A stretch of 64,000 nucleotides of DNA from Eledone cirrhosa (GCA_964016885.1 OZ024759.1:2059001-2123000); one strand, 5' to 3'. Counted from the first letter of the stretch, positions 31,161 through 46,300 are shown. Made by a program: numbers and translations. The notes: generated by a model from the sequence alone, not told the origin.

Positions 31161-34100
31161 ATGACAAGGTCTATATTAGTAACATGACACAGTCTATATT
31201 AGTAGCATGACACAGTCTATATTAGTAACATGATACAGTCTATATTAGTAACATGACAAAGTCTATATTAGTAACATGACAAAGTCTATATTAGTAAAAT
31301 GACAAAGTCTATATTAGTAACATGACAACGTCTTTATTAGTAACATGACACAGTCTATATTAGTAACATGACACAGTCTATATTAGTAACATGACAAAGT
31401 CTATATTAGTAGCATGACAAAGTCTATATTAGTAACATGACAAAGTCTATATTAGTAACATGACACAGTCTATATTAGTAACATGACAAAGTCTATATTA
31501 GTTACATGACAAAGTCTATATTAGTAACATGACACAGTCTATATTAGTAACATGACGAAGTCTATATTAGTAACATGACACAGTCTATATTAGTAACATG
31601 ACACAGTCTATATTAGTAACATGAAAAAGTCTATATTAGTAACATGACAAAGTCTATATTAGTAACATGACAAAGTCTATATTAGTAACATGACAAAGTC
31701 TATATTAGTAGCATGACACAGTCTATATTAGCAACATGACAAAGTCTATATTAGTAACATGACACAGTCTATATTAGTAACATGACACAGTCTATATTAG
31801 TAACATGACACAGTCTATATTAGTAACATGACAAAGTCTACATTAGTAACATGACAAAGTCTATATTAGTAACATGACAAGGTCTGTATTAGTAACATGA
31901 CACAGTCTATATTAGTAGCATGACACAGTCTATATTAGTAACATGATACAGTCTATATTAGTAACATGACAAAGTCTATATTAGTAACATGACAAAGTCT
32001 ATATTAGTAAAATGACAAAGTCTATATTAGTAACATGACAAAGTCTTTATTAGTAACATGACAAAGTCTATATTAGTAAAATGACAAAGTCTATATTAGT
32101 AACATGACAAAGTCTTTATTAGTAACATGACACAGTCTATATTAGTAACATGACACAGTCTATATTAGTAACATGACAAAGTCTATATTAGTAACATGAC
32201 ACAGTCTATATTAGTAACATGACACAGTCTATATTAGTAACATGACACAGTCTATATTATTAACATGACAAAGTCTATATTAGTAACATGACACAGTCTA
32301 TATTAGTAACATGAGACAGTCTATATTAGTAACATGACTAAGTCTATATTAGTAATATGACACAGTCTATATTAGTAACATGACACAGTCTATATTAGTA
32401 ACATGACAAAGTCTATATTAGTTACATGACAAAGTCTATATTAGTAACATGACAAAGTCTATATTAGTAACATGACACAGTCTATATTAGTAACATGACG
32501 AAGTCTATATTAGTAACATGACACAGTCTATATTAGTAACATGACACAGTCTATATTAGTAACATGAAAAAGTCTATATTAGTAACATGACAAAGTCTAT
32601 ATTAGTAACATGACAAAGTCTATATTAGTAACATGACAAAGTCTATATTAGTAGCATGACACAGTCTATATTAGCCACATGACAAAGTCTATATTAGTAA
32701 CATGACACAGTCTATATTAGTAACATGACACAGTCTATATTAGTAACATGACACAGTCTATATTAGTAACATGACAAAGTCTACATTAGTAACATGACAA
32801 AGTCTATATTAGTAACATGACAAGGTCTATATTAGTAACATGACACAGTCTATATTAGTAGCATGACACAGTCTATATTAGTAACATGATACAGTCTATA
32901 TTAGTAACATGACAAAGTCTATATTAGTAACATGACACAGTCTATATTAGTAACATGACAGTCTATATTAGTAACATGACAGTCTACATTAGTAACATGA
33001 CACAGTCTATATTAGTAACATGACAAAGTCGATATTAGTAACATGACAATGTCTATATTAGTAACATGACAAAGTCTATATTAGTAACATGACACAGTCT
33101 ATATTACTAACATGACACAGTCTATATTAGTAACATGACAATGTCTATATTAGTAACATGACAAAGTCTATATTAGTAACATGACAAAGTCTATATTAGT
33201 AACATGACACAGTCTATATTAGTAACATGACACAGTCTATATTAGTAGCATGACACAGTCTATATTAGTAACATGATACAGTTTATATTAGTAACATGAC
33301 AAAGTCTATATTAGTAATATGACAAAGTCTATATTAGTAAAATGACAAAGTCTATATTAGTAGCATGACAAAGTCTTTATTAGTAACATGACACAGTCTA
33401 TATTAGTAACATGACACAGTCTATATTAGTAACATGACAAAGTCTATATTAGTAACATGACAAAGTCTATATTAGTAACATGACACAGTCTATATTAGTA
33501 ACATGACACAGTCTATATTAGTAACATGACAAAGTCTATATTAGTAACATGACAAAGTCTATATTAGTAACATGACACAGTCTATATTAGTAACATGACA
33601 CAGTCTATATTAGTAACATGAGACAGTCTATATTAGTAGCATGACAAAGTCTATATTAGTAACATGACAGTCTACATTAGTAACATGACAAAGTCTATAT
33701 TAGTAACATGACACAGTCTATATTAGTAACATGAGACAGTCTATATTAGTAACATGACAAAGTCTATATTAGTAACATGACACAGTCTATATTAGTAACA
33801 TGACACAGTCTATATTAGTAACATGACAAAGTCTATATTAGTAACATGACAAAGTCTATATAAGTAACATGACAAAGTCTATATTAGTAACATGACACAG
33901 TCTATACTAGTAACATGACACAGTCTATATTAGTAACATGACAAAGTCTATATTAGTAACATGACAAAGTCTATATTAGTAACATGACACAGTCTATATT
34001 AGTAACATGACACAGTCTATATTAGTAACATGACAAAGTCTATATTAGTTACATGACAAAGTCTATATTAGTAACATGACAAAGTCTATATTAGTAACAT

Positions 34101-35335
34101 GACACAGTCTATATTAGTAACATGACGAAGTCTATATTAGTAACATGACACAGTCTATATTAGTAACATGACACAGTCTATATTAGTAACATGAAAAAGT
34201 CTATATTAGTAACATGACACAGTCTATATTAGTAACATGACAAAGTCTACATTAGTAACATGACACAGTCTATATTAGTAACATGACAAGGTCTGTATTA
34301 GTAACATGACACAGTCTATATTAGTAGCATGACACAGTCTATATTAGTAACATGATACAGTCTATATTAGTAACATGACAAAGTCTATATTAGTAGCATG
34401 ACACAGTCTATATTAGTAATATGATACAGTCTATATTAGTAACATGACAAAGTCTATATTAGTAACATGACAAAGTCTATATTAGTAAAATGACAAAGTC
34501 TATATTAGTAACATGACAAAGTCTTTATTAGTAACATGACACAGTCTATATTAGTAACATGACACAGTCTATATTAGTAACATGACAAAGTCTATATTAG
34601 TAACATGACAAAGTCTATATTAGTAACATGACAAAGTCTATATTAGTAAAATGACAAAGTCTATATTAGTAACATGACAAAGTCTTTATTAGTAACATGA
34701 CACAGTCTATATTAGTAACATGACACAGTCTATATTAGTAACATGACAAAGTCTATATTAGTAACATGACACAGTCTATATTAGTAACATGACACAGTCT
34801 ATATTAGTAACATGACACAGTCTATATTAGTAACATGACAAAGTCTATATTAGTAACATGACAATGTCTATATTAGTAGCATGACAAAGTCTGTATTAGT
34901 AACATGACAAAGTCTATATTAGTAACATGACAAAGTCTGTATTAGTAACATGACAAAGTCTATATTAGTAACATGACACAGTCTATATTAGTAACATGAC
35001 AAAGTCTATATTAGTAGCATGACAAAGTCTATATTAGTAACATGACAAAGTCTATATTAGTAACATGACAAAGTCTATATTAGTAACATGACAAAGTCTA
35101 TATTAGTAACATGACAAAGTCTATATTAGTAACATGACAAAGTCTATATTAGTAACATGACACAGTCTATATTAGTAACATGACAGTCTATATTAGTAAC
35201 ATGACAGTCTACATTAGTAACATGACACAGTCCATATTAGTAACATGACAAAGTCGATATTAGTAACATGACAATGTCTATATTAGTAACATGACAAAGT
35301 CTATATTAGTAACATGACAGTCTATATTACTAACA
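31161..35335 (+). repeat. 4.17-kb HOR, copy 3
   Basis: This full-length copy contains the block that copy 2 lacks; later markers (AATATGATAC 34418, GTCCATATT 35230, TTACTAAC 35328) are 4,174 bp from copy 2. Private changes include ACAACGTCTTT near 31330, GTTTATATT near 33290 and CTATATAAG near 33860. The fifth and last well-preserved member of the GATACAG-to-TTACTAAC core in this HOR series spans 31,945-33,105 (the sixth copy overall). After TTACTAAC the expected ACAAGG junction is replaced by ordinary ACACA monomers, so the HOR series ends here. Confidence 0.88.
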
Positions 35336-37176
35336 TGACACAGTCTATATTAGTAACATGACACAGTCTATATTAGTAACATGACAAAGTCTATATTAGT
35401 AACATGACAAAGTCTATATTAGTAACATGACAAAGTCTATATTAGTAACATGACACAGTCTATATTAGTAACATGACACAGTCTATATTAGTAGCATGAC
35501 ACAGTCCATATTAGTAACATGATACAGTCTATATTAGTAACATGACAAAGTCTATATTAGTAACATGACAAAGTCTATATTAGTAACATGACAAAGTCTA
35601 TATTAGTAACATGACACAGTCTATATTAGTAACATGACACAGTCTATATTAGTAACATGACAAAGTCTATATTAGTAACATGACAAAGTCTATATTAGTA
35701 ACATGACAAAGTCTATATTAGTAACATGACACAGTCTATACTAGTAACATGACACAGTCTATATTAGTAACATGACAAAGTCTATATTAGTAACATGACA
35801 AAGTCTATATTAGTAACATGACACAGTCTATATTAGTAACATGACACAGTCTATATTAGTAACATGACAAAGTCTATATTAGTTACATGACAAAGTCTAT
35901 ATTAGTAACATGACAAAGTCTATATTAGTAACATGACACAGTCTATATTAGTAACATGACGAAGTCTATATTAGTAACATGACACAGTCTATATTAGTAA
36001 CATGACACAGTCTATATTAGTAACATGAAAAAGTCTATATTAGTAACATGACACAGTCTATATTAGTAACATGACAAAGTCTACATTAGTAACATGACAA
36101 AGTCTATATTAGTAACATGACACAGTCTACATTAGTAACATGACAAAGTCTATATTAGTAACATGACACAGTCTATATTAGTAACATGAGACAGTCTATA
36201 TTAGTAACATGACAAAGTCTATATTAGTAACATGACACAGTCTATATTAGTAACATGACACAGTCTATATTAGTAACATGACAAAGTCTATATTAGTAAC
36301 ATGACAAAGTCTATATTAGTAACATGACAAAGTCTATATTAGTAACATGACACAGTCTATACTAGTAACATGACACAGTCTATATTAGTAACATGACAAA
36401 GTCTATATTAGTAACATGACAAAGTCTATATTAGTAACATGACACAGTCTATATTAGTAACATGACACAGTCTATATTAGTAACATGACAAAGTCTATAT
36501 TAGTTACATGACAAAGTCTATATTAGTAACATGACAAAGTCTATATTAGTAACATGACACAGTCTATATTAGTAACATGACGAAGTCTATATTAGTAACA
36601 TGACACAGTCTATATTAGTAACATGACACAGTCTATATTAGTAACATGAAAAAGTCTATATTAGTAACATGACACAGTCTATATTAGTAACATGACAAAG
36701 TCTACATTAGTAACATGACACAGTCTATATTAGTAACATGATACAGTCTATATTAGTAACATGACAAAGTCTATATTAGTAACATGACAAAGTCTATATT
36801 AGTAAAATGACAAAGTCTATATTAGTAACATGACAAAGTCTTTATTAGTAACATGACACAGTCTATATTAGTAACATGACACAGTCTATATTAGTAACAT
36901 GACAAAGTCTATATTAGTAACATGACAAAGTCTATATTAGTAACATGACAAAGTCTATATTAGTAAAATGACAAAGTCTATATTAGTAACATGACAAAGT
37001 CTTTATTAGTAACATGACACAGTCTATATTAGTAACATGACACAGTCTATATTAGTAACATGACAAAGTCTATATTAGTAACATGACACAGTCTATATTA
37101 GTAACATGACACAGTCTATATTAGTAACATGACACAGTCTATATTAGTAACATGACAAAGTCTATATTAGTAACAT
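35336..37176 (+). repeat. Expanded lead-in to the 1,857-bp HOR
   Basis: The spacing between GTCCATATT markers at 35230 and 37547, and between GACAATG markers at 34860 and 37177, is 2,317 bp. This is 460 bp, exactly twenty monomers, longer than the 1,857-bp unit that follows. The extra length comes from a repeated block: GACGAAG occurs twice, at about 35960 and 36581 (27 monomers apart), each preceded by CTATACTAG (about 35741 and 36360) and GTTACATG. The duplication is therefore internal and local. Confidence 0.8.
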
Positions 37177-39010
37177 GACAATGTCTATATTAGTAGCATG
37201 ACAAAGTCTGTATTAGTAACATGACAAAGTCTATATTAGTAACATGACAAAGTCTGTATTAGTAACATGACAAAGTCTATATTAGTAACATGACACAGTC
37301 TATATTAGTAACATGACAAAGTCTATATTAGTAGCATGACAAAGTCTATATTAGTAACATGACAAAGTCTATATTAGTAACATGACAAAGTCTATATTAG
37401 TAACATGACAAAGTCTATATTAGTAACATGACAAAGTCTATATTAGTAACATGACAAAGTCTATATTAGTAACATGACACAGTCTATATTAGTAACATGA
37501 CAGTCTATATTAGTAACATGACAGTCTACATTAGTAACATGACACAGTCCATATTAGTAACATGACAAAGTCGATATTAGTAACATGACAATGTCTATAT
37601 TAGTAACATGACAAAGTCTATATTAGTAACATGACAGTCTATATTACTAACATGACACAGTCTATATTAGTAACATGACACAGTCTATATTAGTAACATG
37701 ACAAAGTCTATATTAGTAACATGACAAAGTCTATATTAGTAACATGACAAAGTCTATATTAGTAACATGACACAGTCTATATTAGTAACATGACACAGTC
37801 TATATTAGTAGCATGACACAGTCCATATTAGTAACATGATACAGTCTATATTAGTAACATGACAAAGTCTATATTAGTAACATGACAAAGTCTATATTAG
37901 TAACATGACAAAGTCTATATTAGTAACATGACACAGTCTATATTAGTAACATGACACAATCTATATTAGTAACATGACAAAGTCTATATTAGTAACATGA
38001 CAAAGTCTATATTAGTAACATGACAAAGTCTATATTAGTAACATGACACAGTCTATACTAGTAACATGACACAGTCTATATTAGTAACATGACAAAGTCT
38101 ATATTAGTAACATGACAAAGTCTATATTAGTAACATGACACAGTCTATATTAGTAACATGACACAGTCTATATTAGTAACATGACAAAGTCTATATTAGT
38201 TACATGACAAAGTCTATATTAGTAACATGACAAAGTCTATATTAGTAACATGACACAGTCTATATTAGTAACATGACGAAGTCTATATTAGTAACATGAC
38301 ACAGTCTATATTAGTAACATGACACAGTCTATATTAGTAACATGAAAAAGTCTATATTAGTAACATGACACAGTCTATATTAGTAACATGACAAAGTCTA
38401 CATTAGTAACATGACAAAGTCTATATTTGTAACATGACAAGGTCTGTATTTGTAACATGACACAGTCTATATTAGTAGCATGACACAGTCTATATTAGTA
38501 ACATGATACAGTCTATATTAGTAACATGACAAAGTCTATATTAGTAGCATGACACAGTCTATATTAGTAACATGATACAGTCTATATTAGTAACATGACA
38601 AAGTCTATATTAGTAACATGACAAAGTCTATATTAGTAAAATGACAAAGTCTATATTAGTAACATGACAAAGTCTTTATTAGTAACATGACACAGTCTAT
38701 ATTAGTAACATAACACAGTCTATATTAGTAACATGACAAAGTCTATATTAGTAACATGACAAAGTCTATATTAGTAACATGACAAAGTCTATATTAGTAA
38801 AATGACAAAGTCTATATTAGTAACATGACAAAGTCTTTATTAGTAACATGACACAGTCTATATTAGTAACATGACACAGTCTATATTAGTAACATGACAA
38901 AGTCTATATTAGTTACATGACACAGTCTATATTAGTAACATGACACAGTCTATATTAGTAACATGACACAGTCTATATTAGTAACATGACAAAGTCTATA
39001 TTAGTAACAT
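37177..39010 (+). repeat. 1,857-bp HOR, copy 1 (1,834 bp)
   Basis: Measured between GACAATG markers, this copy is one monomer shorter than the full unit. It contains the ordered set GACAATG, CTGTATT twice, a run of ACAAA monomers, the 21-bp pair (about 37500 and 37521), GTCCATATT (37547), TCGATATT, TTACTAAC, GTCCATATT with GATACAG, CTATACTAG, GACGAAG, GAAAAAG, ACAAGG, and the CTTTATT cassettes. ACATAACAC first appears at 38710 and TTTGTAAC near 38427 and 38450. The TTAGAAAC change of the later copies is absent, so this is the oldest-looking member. Confidence 0.83.
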
Positions 39011-40641
39011 GACAATGTCTATATTAGTAGCATGACAAAGTCTGTATTAGTAACATGACAAAGTCTATATTAGTAACATGACAAAGTCTGTATTAGTAAC
39101 ATGACAAAGTCTATATTAGAAACATGACACAGTCTATATTAGTAACATGACAAAGTCTATATTAGTAGCATGACAAAGTCTATATTAGTAACATGACAAA
39201 GTCTATATTAGTAACATGACAAAGTCTATATTAGTAACATGACAAAGTCTATATTAGTAACATGACAAAGTCTATATTAGTAACATGACAAAGTCTATAT
39301 TAGTAACATGACACAGTCCATATTAGTAACATGACAAAGTCGATATTAGTAACATGACAATGTCTATATTAGTAACATGACAAAGTCTATATTAGTAACA
39401 TGACAGTCTATATTACTAACATGACACAGTCTATATTAGTAACATGACGCAGTCTATATTAGTAACATGACAAAGTCTATATTAGTAACATGACAAAGTC
39501 TATATTAGTAACATGACAAAGTCTATATTAGTAACATGACACAGTCTATATTAGTAACATGACACAGTCTATATTAGTAGCATGACACAGTCCATATTAG
39601 TAACATGATACAGTCTATATTAGTAACATGACAAAGTCTATATTAGTAACATGACAAAGTCTATATTAGTAACATGACACAGTCTATACTAGTAACATGA
39701 CACAGTCTATATTAGTAACATGACAAAGTCTATATTAGTAACATGACAAAGTCTATATTAGTAACATGACACAGTCTATATTAGTAACATGACACAGTCT
39801 ATATTAGTAACATGACAAAGTCTATATTAGTTACATGACAAAGTCTATATTAGTAACATGACAAAGTCTATATTAGTAACATGACACAGTCTATATTAGT
39901 AACATGACGAAGTCTATATTAGTAACATGACACAGTCTATATTAGTAACATGACACAGTCTATATTAGTAACATGAAAAAGTCTATATTAGTAACATGAC
40001 ACAGTCTATATTAGTAACATGACAAAGTCTACATTAGTAACATGACAAAGTCTATATTAGTAACATGACAAGGTCTGTATTAGTAACATGACACAGTCTA
40101 TATTAGTAGCATGACACAGTCTATATTAGTAACATGATACAGTCTATATTAGTAACATGACAAAGTCTATATTAGTAGCATGACACAGTCTATATTAGTA
40201 ACATGATACAGTCTATATTAGTAACATGACAAAGTCTATATTAGTAACATGACAAAGTCTATATTAGTAAAATGACAAAGTCTATATTAGTAACATGACA
40301 AAGTCTTTATTAGTAACATGACACAGTCTATATTAGTAACATAACACAGTCTATATTAGTAACATGACAAAGTCTATATTAGTAACATGACAAAGTCTAT
40401 ATTAGTAACATGACAAAGTCTATATTAGTAAAATGACAAAGTCTATATTAGTAACATGACAAAGTCTTTATTAGTAACATGACACAGTCTATATTAGTAA
40501 CATGACACAGTCTATATTAGTAACATGACAAAGTCTATATTAGTAACATGACACAGTCTATATTAGTAACATGACACAGTCTATATTAGTAACATGACAC
40601 AGTCTATATTAGTAACATGACAAAGTCTATATTAGTAACAT
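39011..40641 (+). repeat. 1,857-bp HOR, copy 2 with deletions (1,631 bp)
   Basis: This copy is 226 bp short of the unit, equal to ten monomers of which two are 21-mers. Two gaps are visible by order. Near 39,310 the adjacent 21-bp pair is missing, so ACAAA monomers run straight into GTCCATATT (39316). Near 39,670 the TAAAATG and CTTTATT cassette is missing, so ACAAA monomers run straight into CTATACTAG. TTAGAAAC appears at 39116, a change shared with the next two copies only. A private GACGCAG monomer lies near 39450. Confidence 0.83.
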
Positions 40642-42498
40642 GACAATGTCTATATTAGTAGCATGACAAAGTCTGTATTAGTAACATGACAAAGTCTATA
40701 TTAGTAACATGACAAAGTCTGTATTAGTAACATGACAAAGTCTATATTAGAAACATGACACAGTCTATATTAGTAACATGACAAAGTCTATATTAGTAGC
40801 ATGACAAAGTCTATATTAGTAACATGACAAAGTCTATATTAGTAACATGACAAAGTCTATATTAGTAACATGACAAAGTCTATATTAGTAACATGACAAA
40901 GTCTATATTAGTAACATGACAAAGTCTATATTAGTAACATGACACAGTCTATATTAGTAACATGACAGTCTATATTAGTAACATGACAGTCTACATTAGT
41001 AACATGACACAGTCCATATTAGTAACATGACAAAGTCGATATTAGTAACATGACAATGTCTATATTAGTAACATGACAAAGTCTATATTAGTAACATGAC
41101 AGTCTATATTACTAACATGACACAGTCTATATTAGTAACATGACACAGTCTATATTAGTAACATGACAAAGTCTATATTAGTAACATGACAAAGTCTATA
41201 TTAGTAACATGACAAAGTCTATATTAGTAACATGACACAGTCTATATTAGTAACATGACACAGTCTATATTAGTAGCATGACACAGTCCATATTAGTAAC
41301 ATGATACAGTCTATATTAGTAACATGACAAAGTCTATATTAGTAACATGACAAAGTCTATATTAGTAAAATGACAAAGTCTATATTAGTAACATGACAAA
41401 GTCTTTATTAGTAACATGACACAGTCTATATTAGTAACATGACACAGTCTATATTAGTAACATGACAAAGTCTATATTAGTAACATGACAAAGTCTATAT
41501 TAGTAACATGACAAAGTCTATATTAGTAACATGACACAGTCTATACTAGTAACATGACACATTCTATATTAGTAACATGACAAAGTCTATATTAGTAACA
41601 TGACAAAGTCTATATTAGTAACATGACACAGTCTATATTAGTAACATGACACAGTCTATATTAGTAACATGACAAAGTCTATATTAGTTACATGACAAAG
41701 TCTATATTAGTAACATGACAAAGTCTATATTAGTAACATGACACAGTCTATATTAGTAACATGACGAAGTCTATATTAGTAACATGACACAGTCTATATT
41801 AGTAACATGACACAGTCTATATTAGTAACATGAAAAAGTCTATATTAGTAACATGACACAGTCTATATTAGTAACATGACAAAGTCTACATTAGTAACAT
41901 GACAAAGTCTATATTAGTAACATGACAAGGTCTGTATTAGTAACATGACACAGTCTATATTAGTAGCATGACACAGTCTATATTAGTAACATGATACAGT
42001 CTATATTAGTAACATGACAAAGTCTATATTAGTAGCATGACACAGTCTATATTAGTAACATGATACAGTCTATATTAGTAACATGACAAAGTCTATATTA
42101 GTAACATGACAAAGTCTATATTAGTAAAATGACAAAGTCTATATTAGTAACATGACAAAGTCTTTATTAGTAACATGACACAGTCTATATTAGTAACATA
42201 ACACAGTCTATATTAGTAACATGACAAAGTCTATATTAGTAACATGACAAAGTCTATATTAGTAACATGACAAAGTCTATATTAGTAAAATGACAAAGTC
42301 TATATTAGTAACATGACAAAGTCTTTATTAGTAACATGACACAGTCTATATTAGTAACATGACACAGTCTATATTAGTAACATGACAAAGTCTATATTAG
42401 TAACATGACACAGTCTATATTAGTAACATGACACAGTCTATATTAGTAACATGACACAGTCTATATTAGTAACATGACAAAGTCTATATTAGTAACAT
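40642..42498 (+). repeat. 1,857-bp HOR, copy 3 (full length)
   Basis: This is the complete 81-monomer unit: 81 x 23 minus 6 for three 21-bp monomers (about 40967, 40988 and 41100). TTAGAAAC (40747/42604), ACATAACAC (40341/42198), GTCCATATT (41012/42869) and GACAATG (40642/42499) all give exactly 1,857. The copy retains the 21-bp pair and the CTTTATT cassette missing from copy 2. It therefore cannot derive from copy 2 in its present form, although both share TTAGAAAC; the deletions in copy 2 came later. A private ACATTCTATATT change lies near 41560. Confidence 0.87.
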
Positions 42499-43370
42499 GA
42501 CAATGTCTATATTAGTAGCATGACAAAGTCTGTATTAGTAACATGACAAAGTCTATATTAGTAACATGACAAAGTCTGTATTAGTAACATGACAAAGTCT
42601 ATATTAGAAACATGACACAGTCTATATTAGTAACATGACAAAGTCTATATTAGTAGCATGACAAAGTCTATATTAGTAACATGACAAAGTCTATATTAGT
42701 AACATGACAAAGTCTATATTAGTAACATGACAAAGTCTATATTAGTAACATGACAAAGTCTATATTAGTAACATGACAAAGTCTATATTAGTAACATGAC
42801 ACAGTCTATATTAGTAACATGACAGTCTATATTAGTAACATGACAGTCTACATTAGTAACATGACACAGTCCATATTAGTAACATGACAAAGTCGATATT
42901 AGTAACATGACAATGTCTATATTAGTAACATGACAAAGTCTATATTAGTAACATGACAGTCTATATTACTAACATGACACAGTCTATATTAGTAACATGA
43001 CACAGTCTATATTAGTAACATGACAAAGTCTATATTAGTAACATGACAAAGTCTATATTAGTAACATGACAAAGTCTATATTAGTAACATGACACAGTCT
43101 ATATTAGTAACATGACACAGTCTATATTAGTAGCATGACACAGTCCATATTAGTAACATGATACAGTCTATATTAGTAACATGACAAAGTCTATATTAGT
43201 AACATGACAAAGTCTATATTAGTAAAATGACAAAGTCTATATTAGTAACATGACAAAGTCTTTATTAGTAACATGACACAGTCTATATTAGTAACATGAC
43301 ACAGTCTATATTAGTAACATGACAAAGTCTATATTAGTAACGTGACAAAGTCTATATTAGTAACATGACA
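42499..43370 (+). repeat. 1,857-bp HOR, truncated copy 4
   Basis: The match to copy 3 at 1,857 bp continues through TTAGAAAC (42604), the 21-bp pair (about 42831 and 42852), GTCCATATT (42869), TCGATATT, TTACTAAC, GATACAG and CTTTATT. It stops near 43,370, where copy 3 goes on to CTATACTAG but this copy enters GTCCATATT and then CTAGATT. A private AACGTGAC change lies near 43340. The break is a clean HOR junction with no foreign sequence between. Confidence 0.83.
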
Positions 43371-46300
43371 AAGTCCATATTAGTAACATGACAAAGTCTA
43401 TATTAGTAACATGACACAGTCTATATTAGTAACATGACACAGTCTAGATTAGTAACATGACACAGTCTATATTAGTAACATGAGACAGTCTATATTAGTA
43501 GCATGACAAAGTCTATATTAGTAACATGACACAGTCTACATTAGTAACATGACAAAGTCTATATTAGTAACATGACACAGTCTATATTAGTAACATGAGA
43601 CAGTCTATATTAGTAACATGACACAGTCTATATTAGTAACATGACACAGTCTATATTAGTAACATGACAAAGTCTATATTAGTAACATGACAAAGTCTAT
43701 ATTAGTAACATGACAAAGTCTATATTAGTAACATGACAAAGTCTATATTAGTAGCATGACACAGTCTATGTTAGCAACATGACAAAGTCTATATTAGTAA
43801 CATGACACAGTCTATATTAGTAACATGACACAGTCTATATTAGTAACATGACACAGTCTATATTATTAACATGACAAAGTCTATATTAGTAACATGACAC
43901 AGTCTATATTAGTAACATGAGACAGTCTATATTAGTAACATGACTAAGTCTATATTAGTAACATGACACAGTCTATATTAGTAACATGACACAGTCTATA
44001 TTAGTAACATGACAAAGTCTATATTAGTTACATGACAAAGTCTATATTAGTAACATGACAAAGTCTATATTAGTAACATGACACAGTCTATATTAGTAAC
44101 ATGACGAAGTCTATATTAGTAACATGACACAGTCTATATTAGTAACATGACACAGTCTATATTAGTAACATGAAAAAGTCCATATTAGTAACATGACAAA
44201 GTATATATTAGTAACATGACAAAGTCTATATTAGTATCATGACAAAGTCTATATTAGTAGCATGACAAAGTCTATATTAGCAACATGACAAAGTCTATAT
44301 TAGTAACATGACACAGTCTATATTAGTAACATGACACAGTCTATATTAGTAACATGACACAGTCTATATTAGTAACATGACAAAGTCTACATTAGTAACA
44401 TGACAAAGTCTATATTAGTAACATGACAAGGCCTATATTAGTAACATGACACAGTCTATATTAGTAGCATGACACAGTCTATATTAGTAACATGACAAAG
44501 TCTATATTAGTAAAATGACAAAGTCTATATTAGTAACATGACAAAGTCTTTATTAGTAACATGACACAGTCTATATTAGTAACATGACACAGTCTATATT
44601 AGTAACATGACAAAGTCTATATTAGTAACATGACGAAGTCTATATTAGTAACATGACACAGTCTATATTAGTAACATGACACAGTCTATATTAGTAACAT
44701 GAAAAAGTCTATATTAGTAACATGACAAAGTCTATATTAGTAACATGACAAAGTCTATATTAGTAACATGACAAAGTCTATATTAGTAGCATGACACAGT
44801 CTATATTAGCAACATGACAAAGTCTATATTAGTAACATGACACAGTCTATATTAGTAACATGACACAGTCTATATTAGTAACATGACACAGTCTATATTA
44901 GTAACATGACAAAGTCTATATTAGTAACATGACAAAGTCTATATTAGTAACATGACAAAGTCTATATTAGTAAAATGAAAAAGTCTATATTAGTAACATG
45001 ACAAAGTCTTTATTAGTAACATGACACAGTCTATATTAGTAACATGACACAGTCTATATTAGTAACATGACAAAGTCTATATTAGTAACATGACACAGTC
45101 TATATTAGTAACATGACACAGTCTATATTAGTAACATGACACAGTCTATATTAGTAACATGACAAAGTCTATATTAGTAACATGACAATGTCTATATTAG
45201 TAGCATGACAAAGTCTGTATTAGTAACATGACAAAGTCTATATTAGTAACATGACAAAGTCTGTATTAGTAACATGACAAAGTCTATATTAGTAACATGA
45301 CACAGTCTATATTAGTAACATGACAAAGTCTATATTAGTAGCATGACAAAGTCTATATTAGTAACATGACAAAGTCTATATTAGTAACATGACAAAGTCT
45401 ATATTAGTAACATGACAAAGTCTATATTAGTAACATGACAAAGTCTATATTAGTAACATGACAAAGTCTATATTAGTAACATGACAAAGTCTATATTAGT
45501 AACATGACACAGTCTATATTAGTAGCATGACACTGTCCATATTAGTAACATGATACAGTCTATATTAGTAACATGACAAAGTCTATATTAGTAACATGAC
45601 AAAGTCTATATTAGTAAAATGACAAAGTCTATATTAGTAACATGACAAAGTCTTTATTAGTAACATGACACAGTCTATATTAGTAACATGACACAGTCTA
45701 TATTAGTAACATGACAAAGTCTATATTAGTAACATGACAAAGTCTATATTAGTAACATGACAAAGTCCATATTAGTAACATGACAAAGTCTATATTAGTA
45801 ACATGACACAGTCTATATTAGTAACATGACACAGTCTAGATTAGTAACATGACACAGTCTATATTAGTAACATGAGACAGTCTATATTAGTAGCATGACA
45901 AAGTCTATATTAGTAACATGACACAGTCTACATTAGTAACATGACAAAGTCTATATTAGTAACATGACACAGTCTATATTAGTAACATGAGACAGTCTAT
46001 ATTAGTAACATGACACAGTCTATGTTAGTAACATGACACAGTCTATATTAGTAACATGACAAAGTCTATATTAGTAACATGACAAAGTCTATATTAGTAA
46101 CATGACAAAGTCTATATTAGTAACATGACAAAGTCTATATTAGTAGCATGACACAGTCTATGTTAGCAACATGACAAAGTCTATATTAGTAACATGACAC
46201 AGTCTATATTAGTAACATGACACAGTCTATATTAGTAACATGACACAGTCTATATTATTAACATGACAAAGTCTATATTAGTAACATGACACAGTCTATA

